From Chloroflexota bacterium (lineage in GTDB: Bacteria > Chloroflexota > Anaerolineae > B4-G1), in NCBI GenBank assembly GCA_024232355.1, contig JAAEPW010000033.1:12932-76931 (forward strand): 64,000 nt of DNA. The letters run 5' to 3'. Each line of letters begins with the position of its first letter. Position 1 is the stretch's first letter. Below, one piece after another: positions 8,836 to 17,353 of the stretch. The notes below the pieces were generated by a model, which worked only from the letters and a program-made list of their open reading frames with translations, was not told the origin of the DNA and did no database searches. Position numbers and translations under genes: made by a program.

Positions 8836-9717
8836 TTACGCAATGGCTGCCATCGCTTGCGCAATTGCTTGGATGTGCGCCGGGGTTGAGCCGCAGCATC
8901 CACCCACCACCCGTACGCCCATCACGACAAACTTGCGAGCGTATTCGGCCATGTTCTCTGGTGTGGCGTCGTAGACCTCTTCCCGCCCAACCATGTGCGG
9001 CTTGCCCGCGTTTGGCTTGGCGATGAGGATGGCGTCGGGCGCGACCGCGTGCATCTTGGACACCGCCCCTGCGGTCATCTCTAGCGTTGCGCCGCAGTTT
9101 GCACCGACGGCGGTCACACCCATCGCCAGCAGTGTCTCTGCCGCCTGCTCTGGCTTTACGCCCATATTCGTCCGTCCGTGATGGTCAAAGGAAAGGGTGG
9201 TAAATATCGGGATGCCGGAACCAACTTGCAACGCACCCTCGACGGCAGCCCGCACCTCGTTCAGGTCAGACATTGTCTCGACGTAGAATGCGTCCACCTC
9301 GGCCTCTGCCAGCGCGGTGGCCTGTTCGGCAAATATCTCTACTGCCTGCTCGTAGGTGAGTTTGCCCATCGGGGCCAACAATTCTCCTAGCGGGCCAATG
9401 TCGCCCGCCACGTACGCTTTACTGTCCGCGGCCTCTCGCGCGATCTCGACCGCCCGCCGGTTGACCTCAGTCACGCGGTTCGCCAGGCCAGGCCGTTCCA
9501 ATCGTGTCCGCGTTCCGCCAAAGGTGCAGGACAGGATCAGGTTGGACCCAGCCTCGACGTAGGCGGTGTGCACGCCGCGCACGGGATCGGGACTTTTCAA
9601 CAGCCAGGCTTCGGGGGCCATTCCGGTGGGCAAGCCCGCCGCCTGCAGCATTGTGCCCATCGCGCCATCGGCGACGATGACGCTGCCGCTCTTTAATCTC
9701 GACAGAATATCTTCCAT
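8836..9717 (-). CDS. Homocysteine S-methyltransferase domain protein (MetH N-domain type)
   Basis: 293 residues. It has the Hcy-binding barrel of MetH/BHMT: VADGAMGTMLQ at the N terminus, SCTFGGTR, and the zinc ligands Cys208 (GANCGATLE) and Cys274/275 (GGCCGSTPAHI). It transfers a methyl group to homocysteine to give methionine. The protein contains only this domain: the pterin-binding, B12-binding and reactivation domains of MetH are absent. It follows a stand-alone corrinoid protein by 13 bases and an MttB-type methyltransferase, so I infer that it accepts the methyl group from that corrinoid rather than from methyl-tetrahydrofolate. Confidence 0.87.
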   Translation of the reverse strand: MEDILSRLKSGSVIVADGAMGTMLQAAGLPTGMAPEAWLLKSPDPVRGVHTAYVEAGSNLILSCTFGGTRTRLERPGLANRVTEVNRRAVEIAREAADSKAYVAGDIGPLGELLAPMGKLTYEQAVEIFAEQATALAEAEVDAFYVETMSDLNEVRAAVEGALQVGSGIPIFTTLSFDHHGRTNMGVKPEQAAETLLAMGVTAVGANCGATLEMTAGAVSKMHAVAPDAILIAKPNAGKPHMVGREEVYDATPENMAEYARKFVVMGVRVVGGCCGSTPAHIQAIAQAMAAIA

Positions 9718-9730
9718 CGCTGCACCTCCG

Positions 9731-10375
9731 TTACACGTTCAACAATTCCTTTATCACCGTCACCGCCTCGTTTGCGTTCTCGGCATAGGCATCCGCCTCG
9801 ATGGTCTCAGCCCATTCGGGGCTGGCGGGCGCGCCACCGATGACGACCTTGACCTGGTCGCGCAAACCGGCTTCCTTCAACGCCTCGATGACGACCTCCT
9901 GGTTGCGCATCGTTGTTGTCAACAGCGCTGAGAGGCCGACGACGTTCGCTCCTTTCTCTTGCACCTTTTTGACAAACTCGTCCGCAGGCACATCCACTCC
10001 TAGATCGTGCACCTGAAAACCTGTCGCGGTAAGCATCGTCGCCACCAAGCTCTTGCCGATCTCGTGGATGTCTCCCTCGACGGTGCCGATGACGACGGTG
10101 CCCAACACCTGGCGCTTTTCCTTCCGTTCCACTAATGCGGGTTCAAACACCGCCATCGCCGCCTTCATCGCCTCGGCGGCCATTACCAGATCGGGGATGA
10201 AATAGTCGCCGCTTTCGTACTTTTCGCCGACGATCTTCATACTGGGGTTGAGCGCCTCTTCGATGGCGGTCAGTGGCGCGATATCGGATTCTAGTGCCTG
10301 CTCTGCCAACTTTTGTGCTTGTTCGGGAATACCCTGGATCACGATCTCTTTTAATTGTTGTAGAATTTCGCTCAT
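9731..10375 (-). CDS. Corrinoid (B12-binding) methyl carrier protein
   Basis: 214 residues, normal for MtaC/MtbC/MttC-like proteins. The helical cap domain (about 1-85) contains the EALNPSMKIVGEKYESGDYFIPDL segment in family form, followed by a Rossmann B12 domain with the base-off cobalamin motif GDIHEIGKS (His104 is the cobalt ligand), LGVDVP, SALLTTTM and GGAP. It shuttles a methyl group on cobalt between two methyltransferases. The neighbours are an MttB-type donor enzyme upstream and a homocysteine methyltransferase downstream, which fits a three-part methyl transfer chain. No RamA-like reactivase is in the window. Confidence 0.92.
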   Translation of the reverse strand: MSEILQQLKEIVIQGIPEQAQKLAEQALESDIAPLTAIEEALNPSMKIVGEKYESGDYFIPDLVMAAEAMKAAMAVFEPALVERKEKRQVLGTVVIGTVEGDIHEIGKSLVATMLTATGFQVHDLGVDVPADEFVKKVQEKGANVVGLSALLTTTMRNQEVVIEALKEAGLRDQVKVVIGGAPASPEWAETIEADAYAENANEAVTVIKELLNV

Positions 10376-10421
10376 TTTTTTGACTCCTCTTCTGATCGTA
10401 TGAATCTATGAATGGACAAAT

Positions 10422-11876
10422 CTATCGTTCTGGAAGGCGATCCATCCCGGCGGCCTGCGTGGCCCGCAGTGTGATGGCTTCCAGTTCTTGCTCAACCTCG
10501 TCAGAAAGGCCCTTTGGTTCGTAGGCAGTGATGATTTCTTCAACGCGTCGGTGGGCGCGCTCGGAGGCGTTCAGGCTGCCCTTGGCTTCCCAGTCGCGGC
10601 GAAAGTCACGGTCCACCACCGGGCTGGGGATGAACAACTCCTCGCGGAACCAGCGCCGTGTGTGGTTGGTGGTCAGGAAATTGCCCGCGTGACCCACCTG
10701 CCGGATAATATCGAGCGCCAGCGGTGTCTCCCGCTCGACCACCCCCTTGACCAATCGTTTTGCCATCCCCACGATCTCGGCGTCGATCACTAGTTTTTCC
10801 AGGCTAAAGCAGCTCTCAAAGTCGAGCATGCCAGAGCCAGAGATCATGTTGATGCCTGCCAGTGCGGCCATCGTCGCGCCGATGCCCGACTCGAAGCCAC
10901 TTTGGGTATCCACGATCTTGGCGTCGGACATCCCCATATAGGCGTGGGTCGGCATCCCCAGGTGCTTGCCCACCTCGGCGTAGGAACAATCGATCATCAT
11001 CGTCTCGATGGCGCCCATCGGGGTAGTGCCCGTGCGCATATCAAAGGCTGCTGGCGAGCCGCCCCAGACGATGGGCGCGCCGGGGTTGACCAGTTGGTGA
11101 ATGGTGACGCCGCTCAGGCACTCGGCCGTGTGCTGCACAACTGCGCCGATGAGGGTCGCTGGACCAGTGGCTCCCGTTAGCGGCATGCTGACCAATTCCG
11201 CCGGTACTCCGTACTGGGCACAGTCCATTAGGTTCTCGCAGGTGATGTCGGACCAGAGCAGCGGCGGAGAGGGGCAGACGTCAAAGACGGCTCGTGGCTT
11301 TTTGGCCAGGGCCTCCTCGCTGCCGGTCACTGCCACCAACAAGTCTTTCATCACACTCCATGTCTCGATGGCGAACGCGCCGGTAACGACCGGCTTGCGG
11401 GTGTGGAGCAAAACCAGGTAGAGCCGGTACAGGTCGGATACTTCCTGCGGGACGTCTGCACAAACCAGCGACGTGGCGACGGCGTCCAACACGTCCAATC
11501 CATCAGCCAGCTTGATAAAGCGGACAAAGTCGGCGGTGACCGGCTCACGCGAGTGCTTGGCGTCGTGGTCTATGATCTCGATGGCTGCTGATCCGGGGTC
11601 GAACTGCACGTCATCGTCGCCATAGTGTACGGCCGGTTGACCGTTGGCATCATAAAGATAAAATGATGATGGGGCCGTCTCGACTGCCCGTCGGGCTAGG
11701 TCTGCCGGAATGCGGGCCACCTGGGCCTCAAAATCCACCTCTGCACCGCGCTCGGCCAGGAGACGCATCGCGCGATCCGAGTGAACGCGTATACCAGGAT
11801 CGCTCAATAGATCATACGCCTCGGCGACGATTCGTTCAATTGTCTTTTGAGGTAAGAATTGTATACGAGGTCTCAT
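10422..11876 (-). CDS. MttB-superfamily corrinoid methyltransferase, non-pyrrolysine type
   Basis: 484 residues, full family length. The sequence matches the trimethylamine methyltransferase family: GPATLIGAVVQHTAECLSG-like core in pieces, IVWGGSPAAFDMRTG, YMGMSDAKIVDTQSG and GHAGNFLTTNHT. The frame contains no internal TAG, so it does not encode pyrrolysine and belongs with MtgB-like members that demethylate quaternary amines such as glycine betaine, carnitine or proline betaine. Substrate cannot be fixed from sequence. AGGAG lies 8 bases before the ATG. It starts 37 bases after a signal peptidase gene on the same strand and is followed by its corrinoid partner after 46 bases. Confidence 0.9.
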   Translation of the reverse strand: MRPRIQFLPQKTIERIVAEAYDLLSDPGIRVHSDRAMRLLAERGAEVDFEAQVARIPADLARRAVETAPSSFYLYDANGQPAVHYGDDDVQFDPGSAAIEIIDHDAKHSREPVTADFVRFIKLADGLDVLDAVATSLVCADVPQEVSDLYRLYLVLLHTRKPVVTGAFAIETWSVMKDLLVAVTGSEEALAKKPRAVFDVCPSPPLLWSDITCENLMDCAQYGVPAELVSMPLTGATGPATLIGAVVQHTAECLSGVTIHQLVNPGAPIVWGGSPAAFDMRTGTTPMGAIETMMIDCSYAEVGKHLGMPTHAYMGMSDAKIVDTQSGFESGIGATMAALAGINMISGSGMLDFESCFSLEKLVIDAEIVGMAKRLVKGVVERETPLALDIIRQVGHAGNFLTTNHTRRWFREELFIPSPVVDRDFRRDWEAKGSLNASERAHRRVEEIITAYEPKGLSDEVEQELEAITLRATQAAGMDRLPER

Positions 11877-11913
11877 TGTGTCTACTCCTAGAATGCTAAA
11901 TTTTGGATCTAGT

Positions 11914-12495
11914 CTAATGGATCAACTTGATTTCTTCCAGCGGCCAGCAGACAAACCAGGCGTGTCCGGTCACCTGTTCTATTGGCACGAGACCAAAATA
12001 GCGGGAATCTCGCGAATTGGGCCGGTTGTCGCCCAGAACGAAAATATGCAGCGCTGGCACGACTGTTGGCGAGTGATTCGGCCCGCCCAATTGGGTCGTC
12101 CAGGGTTCCTCCAGCAATTGCCCGTCGATGAGGACGCGGCCATTCCGCACTTCCACCGTCTCTCCGGGCAGTGCGACCACTCGCTTGATCAGCGCGCTGT
12201 CCTCGTTGGGTAGCTCAAAAGTCACTACATCTCCTCGGCGTGGACCGTGAAAGAAACGGTAGGTGACCTTTTCGACCATCACTTGCTGGTCATAGTATAA
12301 ATTGGGCTGCATACTTGGTCCGTCTATCACCGTCGCTTGCGCCACGTAGACGTTGATAAACAGGGCAATCAGCACAGCCGGAACGACGGTGCTCATAACT
12401 TCCCACAATGCCCGTAATAGGAAACGTCCGAGGCGAAAGATCAATCCGCGCTTTTCCATCTTTGGCTCAGGGGCAGTGTTTTCTAATTCTTCCAT
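11914..12495 (-). CDS. lepB: Signal peptidase I, copy A
   Basis: 193 residues. One N-terminal membrane helix (about 35-52) precedes the catalytic serine in GPSMQPN (Ser61) and the general base lysine in LIKRVVALPGE (Lys104). The C-terminal box VLGDNRPNSRDSR is intact. It cleaves signal peptides on the outer face of the membrane. It starts three bases after the stop of a second lepB copy, with which it is nearly collinear over the whole length, so this is a tandem duplication. Confidence 0.93.
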   Translation of the reverse strand: MEELENTAPEPKMEKRGLIFRLGRFLLRALWEVMSTVVPAVLIALFINVYVAQATVIDGPSMQPNLYYDQQVMVEKVTYRFFHGPRRGDVVTFELPNEDSALIKRVVALPGETVEVRNGRVLIDGQLLEEPWTTQLGGPNHSPTVVPALHIFVLGDNRPNSRDSRYFGLVPIEQVTGHAWFVCWPLEEIKLIH

Positions 12496-12498
12496 CTG

Positions 12499-13110
12499 TT
12501 AATCTACCAATTTGATCTGATCTAGCGGCCAGTAGACAACCCAGGCCCGCCCAATGATCTGGTCCACCGACACAGGACCAAAAGAGCGCGAATCTCGGGA
12601 ACTGGCCCGATTGTCGCCCAGAACAAAGACGTGTAACATTGGCACAATCGTCAGTGAGTAACTGGGGCCGCCCTGTTGAGTTTCCCAAGTCTCCTCCAGC
12701 AGTTGACCGTTGATAAAGACCTGCCCGCCCCGCACTTCCACCGTTTCTCCAGACAGTGCAATCACGCGCTTAATCAACGGTTCTTCCTCGCCTGGCACCT
12801 CGACGATTACCACGTCGCCGCGACGTGGGCCGTGGAAAAAGCGATAGGTGATCTTTTCGACCATCACCCGATGGTCCAGGTACAAGTTGGGTTGCATACT
12901 TGGGCCTTGTATCACCATCGCTTGAGCCATAAAAATGTTGATGAATAATGCAATGAGAATAGCCGGAATGACCGTACTCACAATGTCCCACAAGGCCCGC
13001 AGTAAAAAACGCCCAGCACCAGGTGCTTGCTTGGGTTGTTCCATCCCTGGCTCAAGCTCCGTTGGTTCTGGGTAATCCTCGTTTTCAGTCCGAGTCTCGA
13101 CTGTTTCCAT
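12499..13110 (-). CDS. lepB: Signal peptidase I, copy B
   Basis: 203 residues from ATG 13110. An open frame reaches further upstream but that part overlaps the divergent promoter region and is not family-like. A longer acidic N-terminal tail (about 1-30) precedes the membrane helix; catalytic Ser71 (GPSMQPN) and Lys114 (LIKRVIALSGE) and the VLGDNRASSRDSR box are all present, so both copies look active. The two proteins differ mainly in the N-terminal tail and loop surfaces. It is the first gene of a minus-strand unit running to the terminator at 8730. Confidence 0.92.
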   Translation of the reverse strand: METVETRTENEDYPEPTELEPGMEQPKQAPGAGRFLLRALWDIVSTVIPAILIALFINIFMAQAMVIQGPSMQPNLYLDHRVMVEKITYRFFHGPRRGDVVIVEVPGEEEPLIKRVIALSGETVEVRGGQVFINGQLLEETWETQQGGPSYSLTIVPMLHVFVLGDNRASSRDSRSFGPVSVDQIIGRAWVVYWPLDQIKLVD

Positions 13111-13212
13111 TTTTGCTGTCTCATTATTGGTGGGATATGTACAAACAAGTATAACCGGGAACATAACAAGTGACAAGTTGACGAGAGCAGTAGTACGCAT
13201 TTGGCATCGCTG

Positions 13213-13241
13213 TTGACAAAATGGGCCAGTCGTATTATGAT
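13213..13241 (+). promoter_or_regulatory. Sigma-70 promoter for the GyrA-CTD-like gene
   Basis: Perfect TTGACA (13213-13218), 17-base spacer, TATGAT (13236-13241). Start of transcription would be near 13248, about 100 bases before the chosen ATG 13352. It lies in the 241-base gap between the divergent lepB gene and the propeller protein. Confidence 0.65.
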
Positions 13242-13351
13242 GCCCAACGTTTGTTTTGACAGAAATGTTTCCCCACACCATGATTCTGCTCTGCGTCCAG
13301 AAACGGGCTCGGGCTGAGCAGGTTCCACGTACCAAGCAGGATGGTGATCCT

Positions 13352-14488
13352 ATGATCCGCAAAGACGATGCTAAATGGTGGGTGTTGGAAGCAAAAAAAC
13401 ACCCGGAATCGGCCTCAAACATCATCGAGGAACTGGCCCAACGACTGGTTGAACTGGACACCGAGCGCGAGCGACTGCGCGACGAGGTCATCCGGCTGCA
13501 ACGGCGTGCTCCGGCCGTTATCACAGATAGTGTCGAGGTGAACGCTTTACAACGCAAGGTGGAAACACTGCAAACCATCCTGGATAGCAAAACGAGCACC
13601 GAGCCGTCCGTGGTTTTGCTCACCGATCAATTGCAGTTGGCCCGTATGATGCTCTCGCAGGTGCAACAACTGGCCCGAGAGGAGCGCCCGCTGCCGGGCA
13701 AATCACCGAGCAGACTCGGTCGCTTGCTGTTGGCTCGTCTCGATGCCGAACTGCTGCTGCTCACCAGTCAGGGACGGGGCTACAAGGTGCCGCTAGCCGA
13801 CGTGTCGCCGCTGGTCGAGGGGAGCAACTGGCCCGCCGCCGAGGGGCCGAAACTGTCGTCCGGTGAGTGGCTGACGGCCGCCGCGACCGTGACCACCCCA
13901 CCCCGCTTTTGGACCATCATCACCCGGCGGGGATTCGTCCGGCAATTCCTTCGCATCCGCTTTGACCGGCAGTTGGCCCAGGGCGACCGATTGATCGAAA
14001 GCCCCATCCGCAACGATGTGCCGGTTGCCATCGTGAACGGCGATGAGGGCGATCTGCTGGTGCTCACCCGCTGGGGCAAGGGCGTCCGCTTTTCCCAACG
14101 TGTCATCGAGGGGCAGGGATCAATGGCACTGGAACTGGATCCCGACGACGAGGTCGTGGCCGCGCTCCCGCTGCCGTCGGATACACAGATCCTGGTTGTG
14201 ACGGCGTCCGGTTTCGCTGTATGGCGCGACACGACCCAGTTCAAGGCACGGTCCAAGCCCGGCAGCACGGGCAAGGGGCTGATCCAGGCCTTTGATGTGC
14301 TGGGCGTCTTCCCCCGCGAACCTGATGCCCACCTGCTCTACCTGACCTACTCCGGTAAGCTAGCCCTCGTCCCGGTGGCGGACATTCCGTTGTACACGAA
14401 ATCCCGGAAAGGCTCGCGGGTACGCACCTTTGACCGAGACCCGGCGGTGGCAGTGACGATTGTTCCTTCGGAGCCGGGACGTGGATAA
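13352..14488 (+). CDS. Stand-alone GyrA C-terminal-like beta-propeller protein
   Basis: 378 residues from ATG 13352; a TTG at 13256 in frame is an alternative. Residues about 15-120 are charged and helical (coiled coil likely, e.g. LAQRLVELDTERERLRDEV). From about 130 onward there are five to six blade-like repeats that resemble the DNA-wrapping domain of gyrase/topoisomerase IV subunit A: GRGYKVPLADV, RRGFVRQFLRIRF, RWGKGVRFSQRVI, ASGFAVWRDTTQF followed by GSTGKGLI, and SGKLALVPVADIP. The catalytic tyrosine domain of GyrA is missing. It probably binds or wraps DNA, perhaps as a nucleoid protein or topoisomerase partner; the function is inferred only. Confidence 0.75.
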   Translation: MIRKDDAKWWVLEAKKHPESASNIIEELAQRLVELDTERERLRDEVIRLQRRAPAVITDSVEVNALQRKVETLQTILDSKTSTEPSVVLLTDQLQLARMMLSQVQQLAREERPLPGKSPSRLGRLLLARLDAELLLLTSQGRGYKVPLADVSPLVEGSNWPAAEGPKLSSGEWLTAAATVTTPPRFWTIITRRGFVRQFLRIRFDRQLAQGDRLIESPIRNDVPVAIVNGDEGDLLVLTRWGKGVRFSQRVIEGQGSMALELDPDDEVVAALPLPSDTQILVVTASGFAVWRDTTQFKARSKPGSTGKGLIQAFDVLGVFPREPDAHLLYLTYSGKLALVPVADIPLYTKSRKGSRVRTFDRDPAVAVTIVPSEPGRG

Positions 14489-14583
14489 ACGCTGTTAGCA
14501 CCAACGCATATGCAAAAGGATAAACCTGAATACGTTGATCTGATCATTTGATATGAACAGTTCGAAAGGAGGATCATAAGAGA

Positions 14584-14913
14584 ATGGGCAAAAGAAAGTG
14601 GATTCCCATTTCAGAAGAGAATGTGATAGAAACAAAACGCTGCAGATACGTCTTTGGTCTGTATGACCATCAAGAGTATGGACGTAGCTGCTTCAGAATC
14701 AGCAAATACATCCGCGACAATGATTTCTTTGTTGGTCACTTCGTGGTAGTGCCTGAAGATCAAGAGACCGTTCTCCCCGAAATTGTGAAATATATTGAGT
14801 TTGCTGCACAAAGATCAGATAGCTTGTCTAAAGTTCCAACAAAATTAAGTAGTGTTTCTGCAGACTGTCGGCTCCTTACACTCCCAGGAATGGAAAAGGA
14901 CCTGGGGCTATGA
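14584..14913 (+). CDS. Small protein of unknown function, partner of radical SAM enzyme
   Basis: 109 residues, with AGGAGG 14 bases before the ATG. I recognise no domain. It is rich in aromatic and charged residues (YVFGLYDHQEYG, NDFFVGHFVVVPEDQE) and has two cysteines. Its stop overlaps the start of the radical SAM gene by four bases (ATGA), which points to translational coupling and a shared role, for example as substrate, chaperone or recognition protein. The two genes are clearly AT-richer than their neighbours and are probably acquired. Confidence 0.75.
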   Translation: MGKRKWIPISEENVIETKRCRYVFGLYDHQEYGRSCFRISKYIRDNDFFVGHFVVVPEDQETVLPEIVKYIEFAAQRSDSLSKVPTKLSSVSADCRLLTLPGMEKDLGL

Positions 14914-15782
14914 TAATACGAAAGCGCTATGCTCCTGGCTATTGTTCATATCAGTCTGGGTATTCCGAGATACGCTGGGATGTATTGGGATGTAATCTTG
15001 GGTGTCAATTTTGTTGGAGTCCAGCTTCGCGACCAGAACAGACAAGAGAGCCATCTGTTCAGAAGTCGACAATACAGATTTTCCAAGACACGCTGAATGC
15101 AGTATCTGATCCCTCAAAGACATTTATCAGATTTACTGGAGGGGAGCCAACCTTATATTGGGGTGATGTTTCTTGTGTTCTTGATATGTTTGATCAAGAC
15201 AACACCATCAACCAGATACCCGTACTAATCCAGACCAATGGAATTGAGATAGGTCGTAGAGGTGTGTCAGTAGATGAATTGGTATCTCATAGTAAGCAGT
15301 TGTATCTATTCGAGTTATCATTCAAGGGCACAAATCAAGATGAATTTGCTCTTCTGACCACCAAGGAGTCTGAACTCTACCAATATCAACTAAAGGCATA
15401 CGAGATACTAGCTAATCTTTCCCAGAGGAGTAACAATGTAAGAGTCGTTGCTGTATTAGGGATTTATCATTCTGCAATTAAAAGCAAATCCAAGTACGCC
15501 TTTGTTAATCCAACTAGTGGTGCTATTCTGTTTGAGAATGTTAGCGCTTGGAATCCCAAATTTAAGGAAATTTGGGATTCAGCGCAACTAAAGTGGGTAG
15601 AACCTTTGAGGATGTCTCCCAAAGGTGTTTGGAAGAATCTCCATGCTCGCTGTGGTCCATCCGGATCAGATATCTTGATGTATTACTCAGATGGAGCAAA
15701 TACAAATCGCCAAGGATTGTTCCCAATGAAACCGAAATCGGTCGATTATGCACGGTTGATTGTACAACGCGAGTTCTGGTAA
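14910..15782 (+). CDS. Radical SAM enzyme, unassigned subfamily
   Basis: 290 residues. The iron-sulfur motif CNLGCQFC (Cys28, Cys32, Cys35) has the CX3CX2C spacing of the radical SAM superfamily, and FTGGEPTLYW is the SAM-contacting GGE motif. The rest fits a partial TIM barrel; there is no SPASM-type cysteine-rich C terminus, only single later cysteines. The WDVLGCNLGCQFCWSP context resembles activase-like members (COG1180 or COG2108 type), but I cannot name a substrate. It overlaps the small gene upstream by four bases, is AT-rich and ends about 85 bases before an Hsp70-like gene of ordinary composition. Confidence 0.85.
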   Translation: MIIRKRYAPGYCSYQSGYSEIRWDVLGCNLGCQFCWSPASRPEQTREPSVQKSTIQIFQDTLNAVSDPSKTFIRFTGGEPTLYWGDVSCVLDMFDQDNTINQIPVLIQTNGIEIGRRGVSVDELVSHSKQLYLFELSFKGTNQDEFALLTTKESELYQYQLKAYEILANLSQRSNNVRVVAVLGIYHSAIKSKSKYAFVNPTSGAILFENVSAWNPKFKEIWDSAQLKWVEPLRMSPKGVWKNLHARCGPSGSDILMYYSDGANTNRQGLFPMKPKSVDYARLIVQREFW

Positions 15783-15866
15783 TTTTGAGAACTCAAAGGT
15801 CTTTGTGTGAACTAGACCCAGCACGAATGGGAATTCATGGCTACTTGGATGCAGAGATGAGAAAAC

Positions 15867-17240
15867 ATGCAAATCGGTCTTGACTTTGGCACCACCAACT
15901 CTGGCGCGGCGGCCTTCGACGGCCAGCGCGTGCGCGTCTTTCCCCTCGACCCCGACAGTCACGACCCCACCGTCGTCCGCTCGACCCTCTACGTCACCCG
16001 CGACCACCAGGTCTCTATCGGGCAGAAGGCGATAGACACCTACTACCGCCAGAACATTGGGCGGCCCATCAAGATGGTGCGCCAGCGTGTCGGCGAGATC
16101 GAGATCACCATGGCCGACTATGGGGCGGTCAAGGGGTATCCGTCGGGGCCAACGACCTTTATCCGCGACGTCCACGTGATGGTGGACGAGCTGACGCCCG
16201 GACGGCTGCTGCGCTCCCTCAAGAGCGGCCTGGCTACCGGCTACGAGGGCACGACGATTTTTGACCGTTACTATGCCCTGGAGGACCTGCTCGCCATTTA
16301 CCTGCGGGAGGTCCGGGAGCGGGTGGAGGCAGAGACGGGGCAAGCAGTGGACGGCGTGGTGTTGGGCCGCCCGGTCCACTTTGTCGGCAGCGGCGGTGAG
16401 GCCGACAACCAAAGCGCCGAGGACCGGCTGCGCCGCGCCGCCGAGACGGCCGGTTTCCGCGACGTCGCCTTTGAGCTGGAGCCGGTGGCGGCGGCGCTGT
16501 ACTATGAACTGATGACGGGCCAGCCGCAGAACATTGTCGTCTTTGACTTTGGCGGCGGCACCCTCGACATCACCGTGATGCGCATCGGCGAGCCGGGGCG
16601 GCGACAGGTCTTTAGCACCGGCGGTGTGGGCATCGCCGGAGATTCCTTTGATCAGCGCATCATCGAGCGGCTGATGCTGGATCACTTTGGGCGTGGCTCC
16701 ACCTGGGGCGAGGACAACGCGCCTTTCCCGCGCCAGTACACCGATCCCTTGGTCAACTGGCAGACCATCCCGGAACTACACCGCCCGGAGACGCTGCACT
16801 TTCTCGAACTGGCGCAGCTCACCAGCAGCCATCCACGTCAGGTACGGGCGCTGGAATCGCTGTTGGTCAACAACTATGCCATCCGCATGATCGACGAGGT
16901 GGAACGGACAAAGATCGCGCTGTCGTCCATCCGCTTCGCCGTCATCAGCCTCACCGGCGACGACATCGACGTGTGGCAGCCGATCACCCGCTCTCAGTTC
17001 GAGAGCCTCATCACCGAGGCGACCCGCCGCGTCGAGACCTGCCTGTTGGATACTGTAGAACGCTCCGGCCTGGCACTGGACGAGATCGACGTCGTCGTGC
17101 GCACGGGCGGCTCGGCCCAGATGCCGTGCTTTGTCGAGATGATGGAGCGGATCTTTGGGCCGGACAAAGTCGTCCTGGCGGATGTGTTCAGCAGTGTGAC
17201 CGCCGGGCTGGCGATTCGGGCCAGTCAGGGTGCGGTGTAA
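15867..17240 (+). CDS. Hsp70-like ATPase, copy 1
   Basis: 457 residues, shorter than DnaK because the substrate-binding and lid domains are missing. The actin-like ATPase core is complete: phosphate-1 GLDFGTTNSG at 4-13, phosphate-2 VFDFGGGTLDITVM near 226-239, and the adenosine motif VVRTGGSAQMPCF near the C terminus. It resembles YegD-type Hsp70 homologues of unknown client. Compared with the next gene it carries a short extra segment around residues 85-100. No DnaJ or GrpE genes are nearby. The start ATG has only a weak GAGA ribosome site. Confidence 0.88.
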   Translation: MQIGLDFGTTNSGAAAFDGQRVRVFPLDPDSHDPTVVRSTLYVTRDHQVSIGQKAIDTYYRQNIGRPIKMVRQRVGEIEITMADYGAVKGYPSGPTTFIRDVHVMVDELTPGRLLRSLKSGLATGYEGTTIFDRYYALEDLLAIYLREVRERVEAETGQAVDGVVLGRPVHFVGSGGEADNQSAEDRLRRAAETAGFRDVAFELEPVAAALYYELMTGQPQNIVVFDFGGGTLDITVMRIGEPGRRQVFSTGGVGIAGDSFDQRIIERLMLDHFGRGSTWGEDNAPFPRQYTDPLVNWQTIPELHRPETLHFLELAQLTSSHPRQVRALESLLVNNYAIRMIDEVERTKIALSSIRFAVISLTGDDIDVWQPITRSQFESLITEATRRVETCLLDTVERSGLALDEIDVVVRTGGSAQMPCFVEMMERIFGPDKVVLADVFSSVTAGLAIRASQGAV

Positions 17241-17353
17241 GCAAGAGCAAGATGGGTTTCATTGGTTGGGTCAAACTTTACATAACTAAATTGATAGCGT
17301 TTGCCTATCCGTTCTACATCAGTACAAAGGGTTAATCACTGCGTGAGGAAAAC

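Noticed and set aside
10422..11876. Pyrrolysine-containing trimethylamine methyltransferase
   Set aside because: The frame has no internal TAG and is full length, so it belongs to the non-pyrrolysine group.
12499..13623. 374-residue version of the second signal peptidase
   Set aside because: The first 171 codons cover the divergent promoter region and part of the opposite gene; the enzyme family begins near ATG 13110.
14910..15782. Prokaryotic viperin (antiviral radical SAM)
   Set aside because: Cysteine motif and size are similar, but the later motifs typical of viperin are not seen and the start around the cluster reads like activase-type enzymes.
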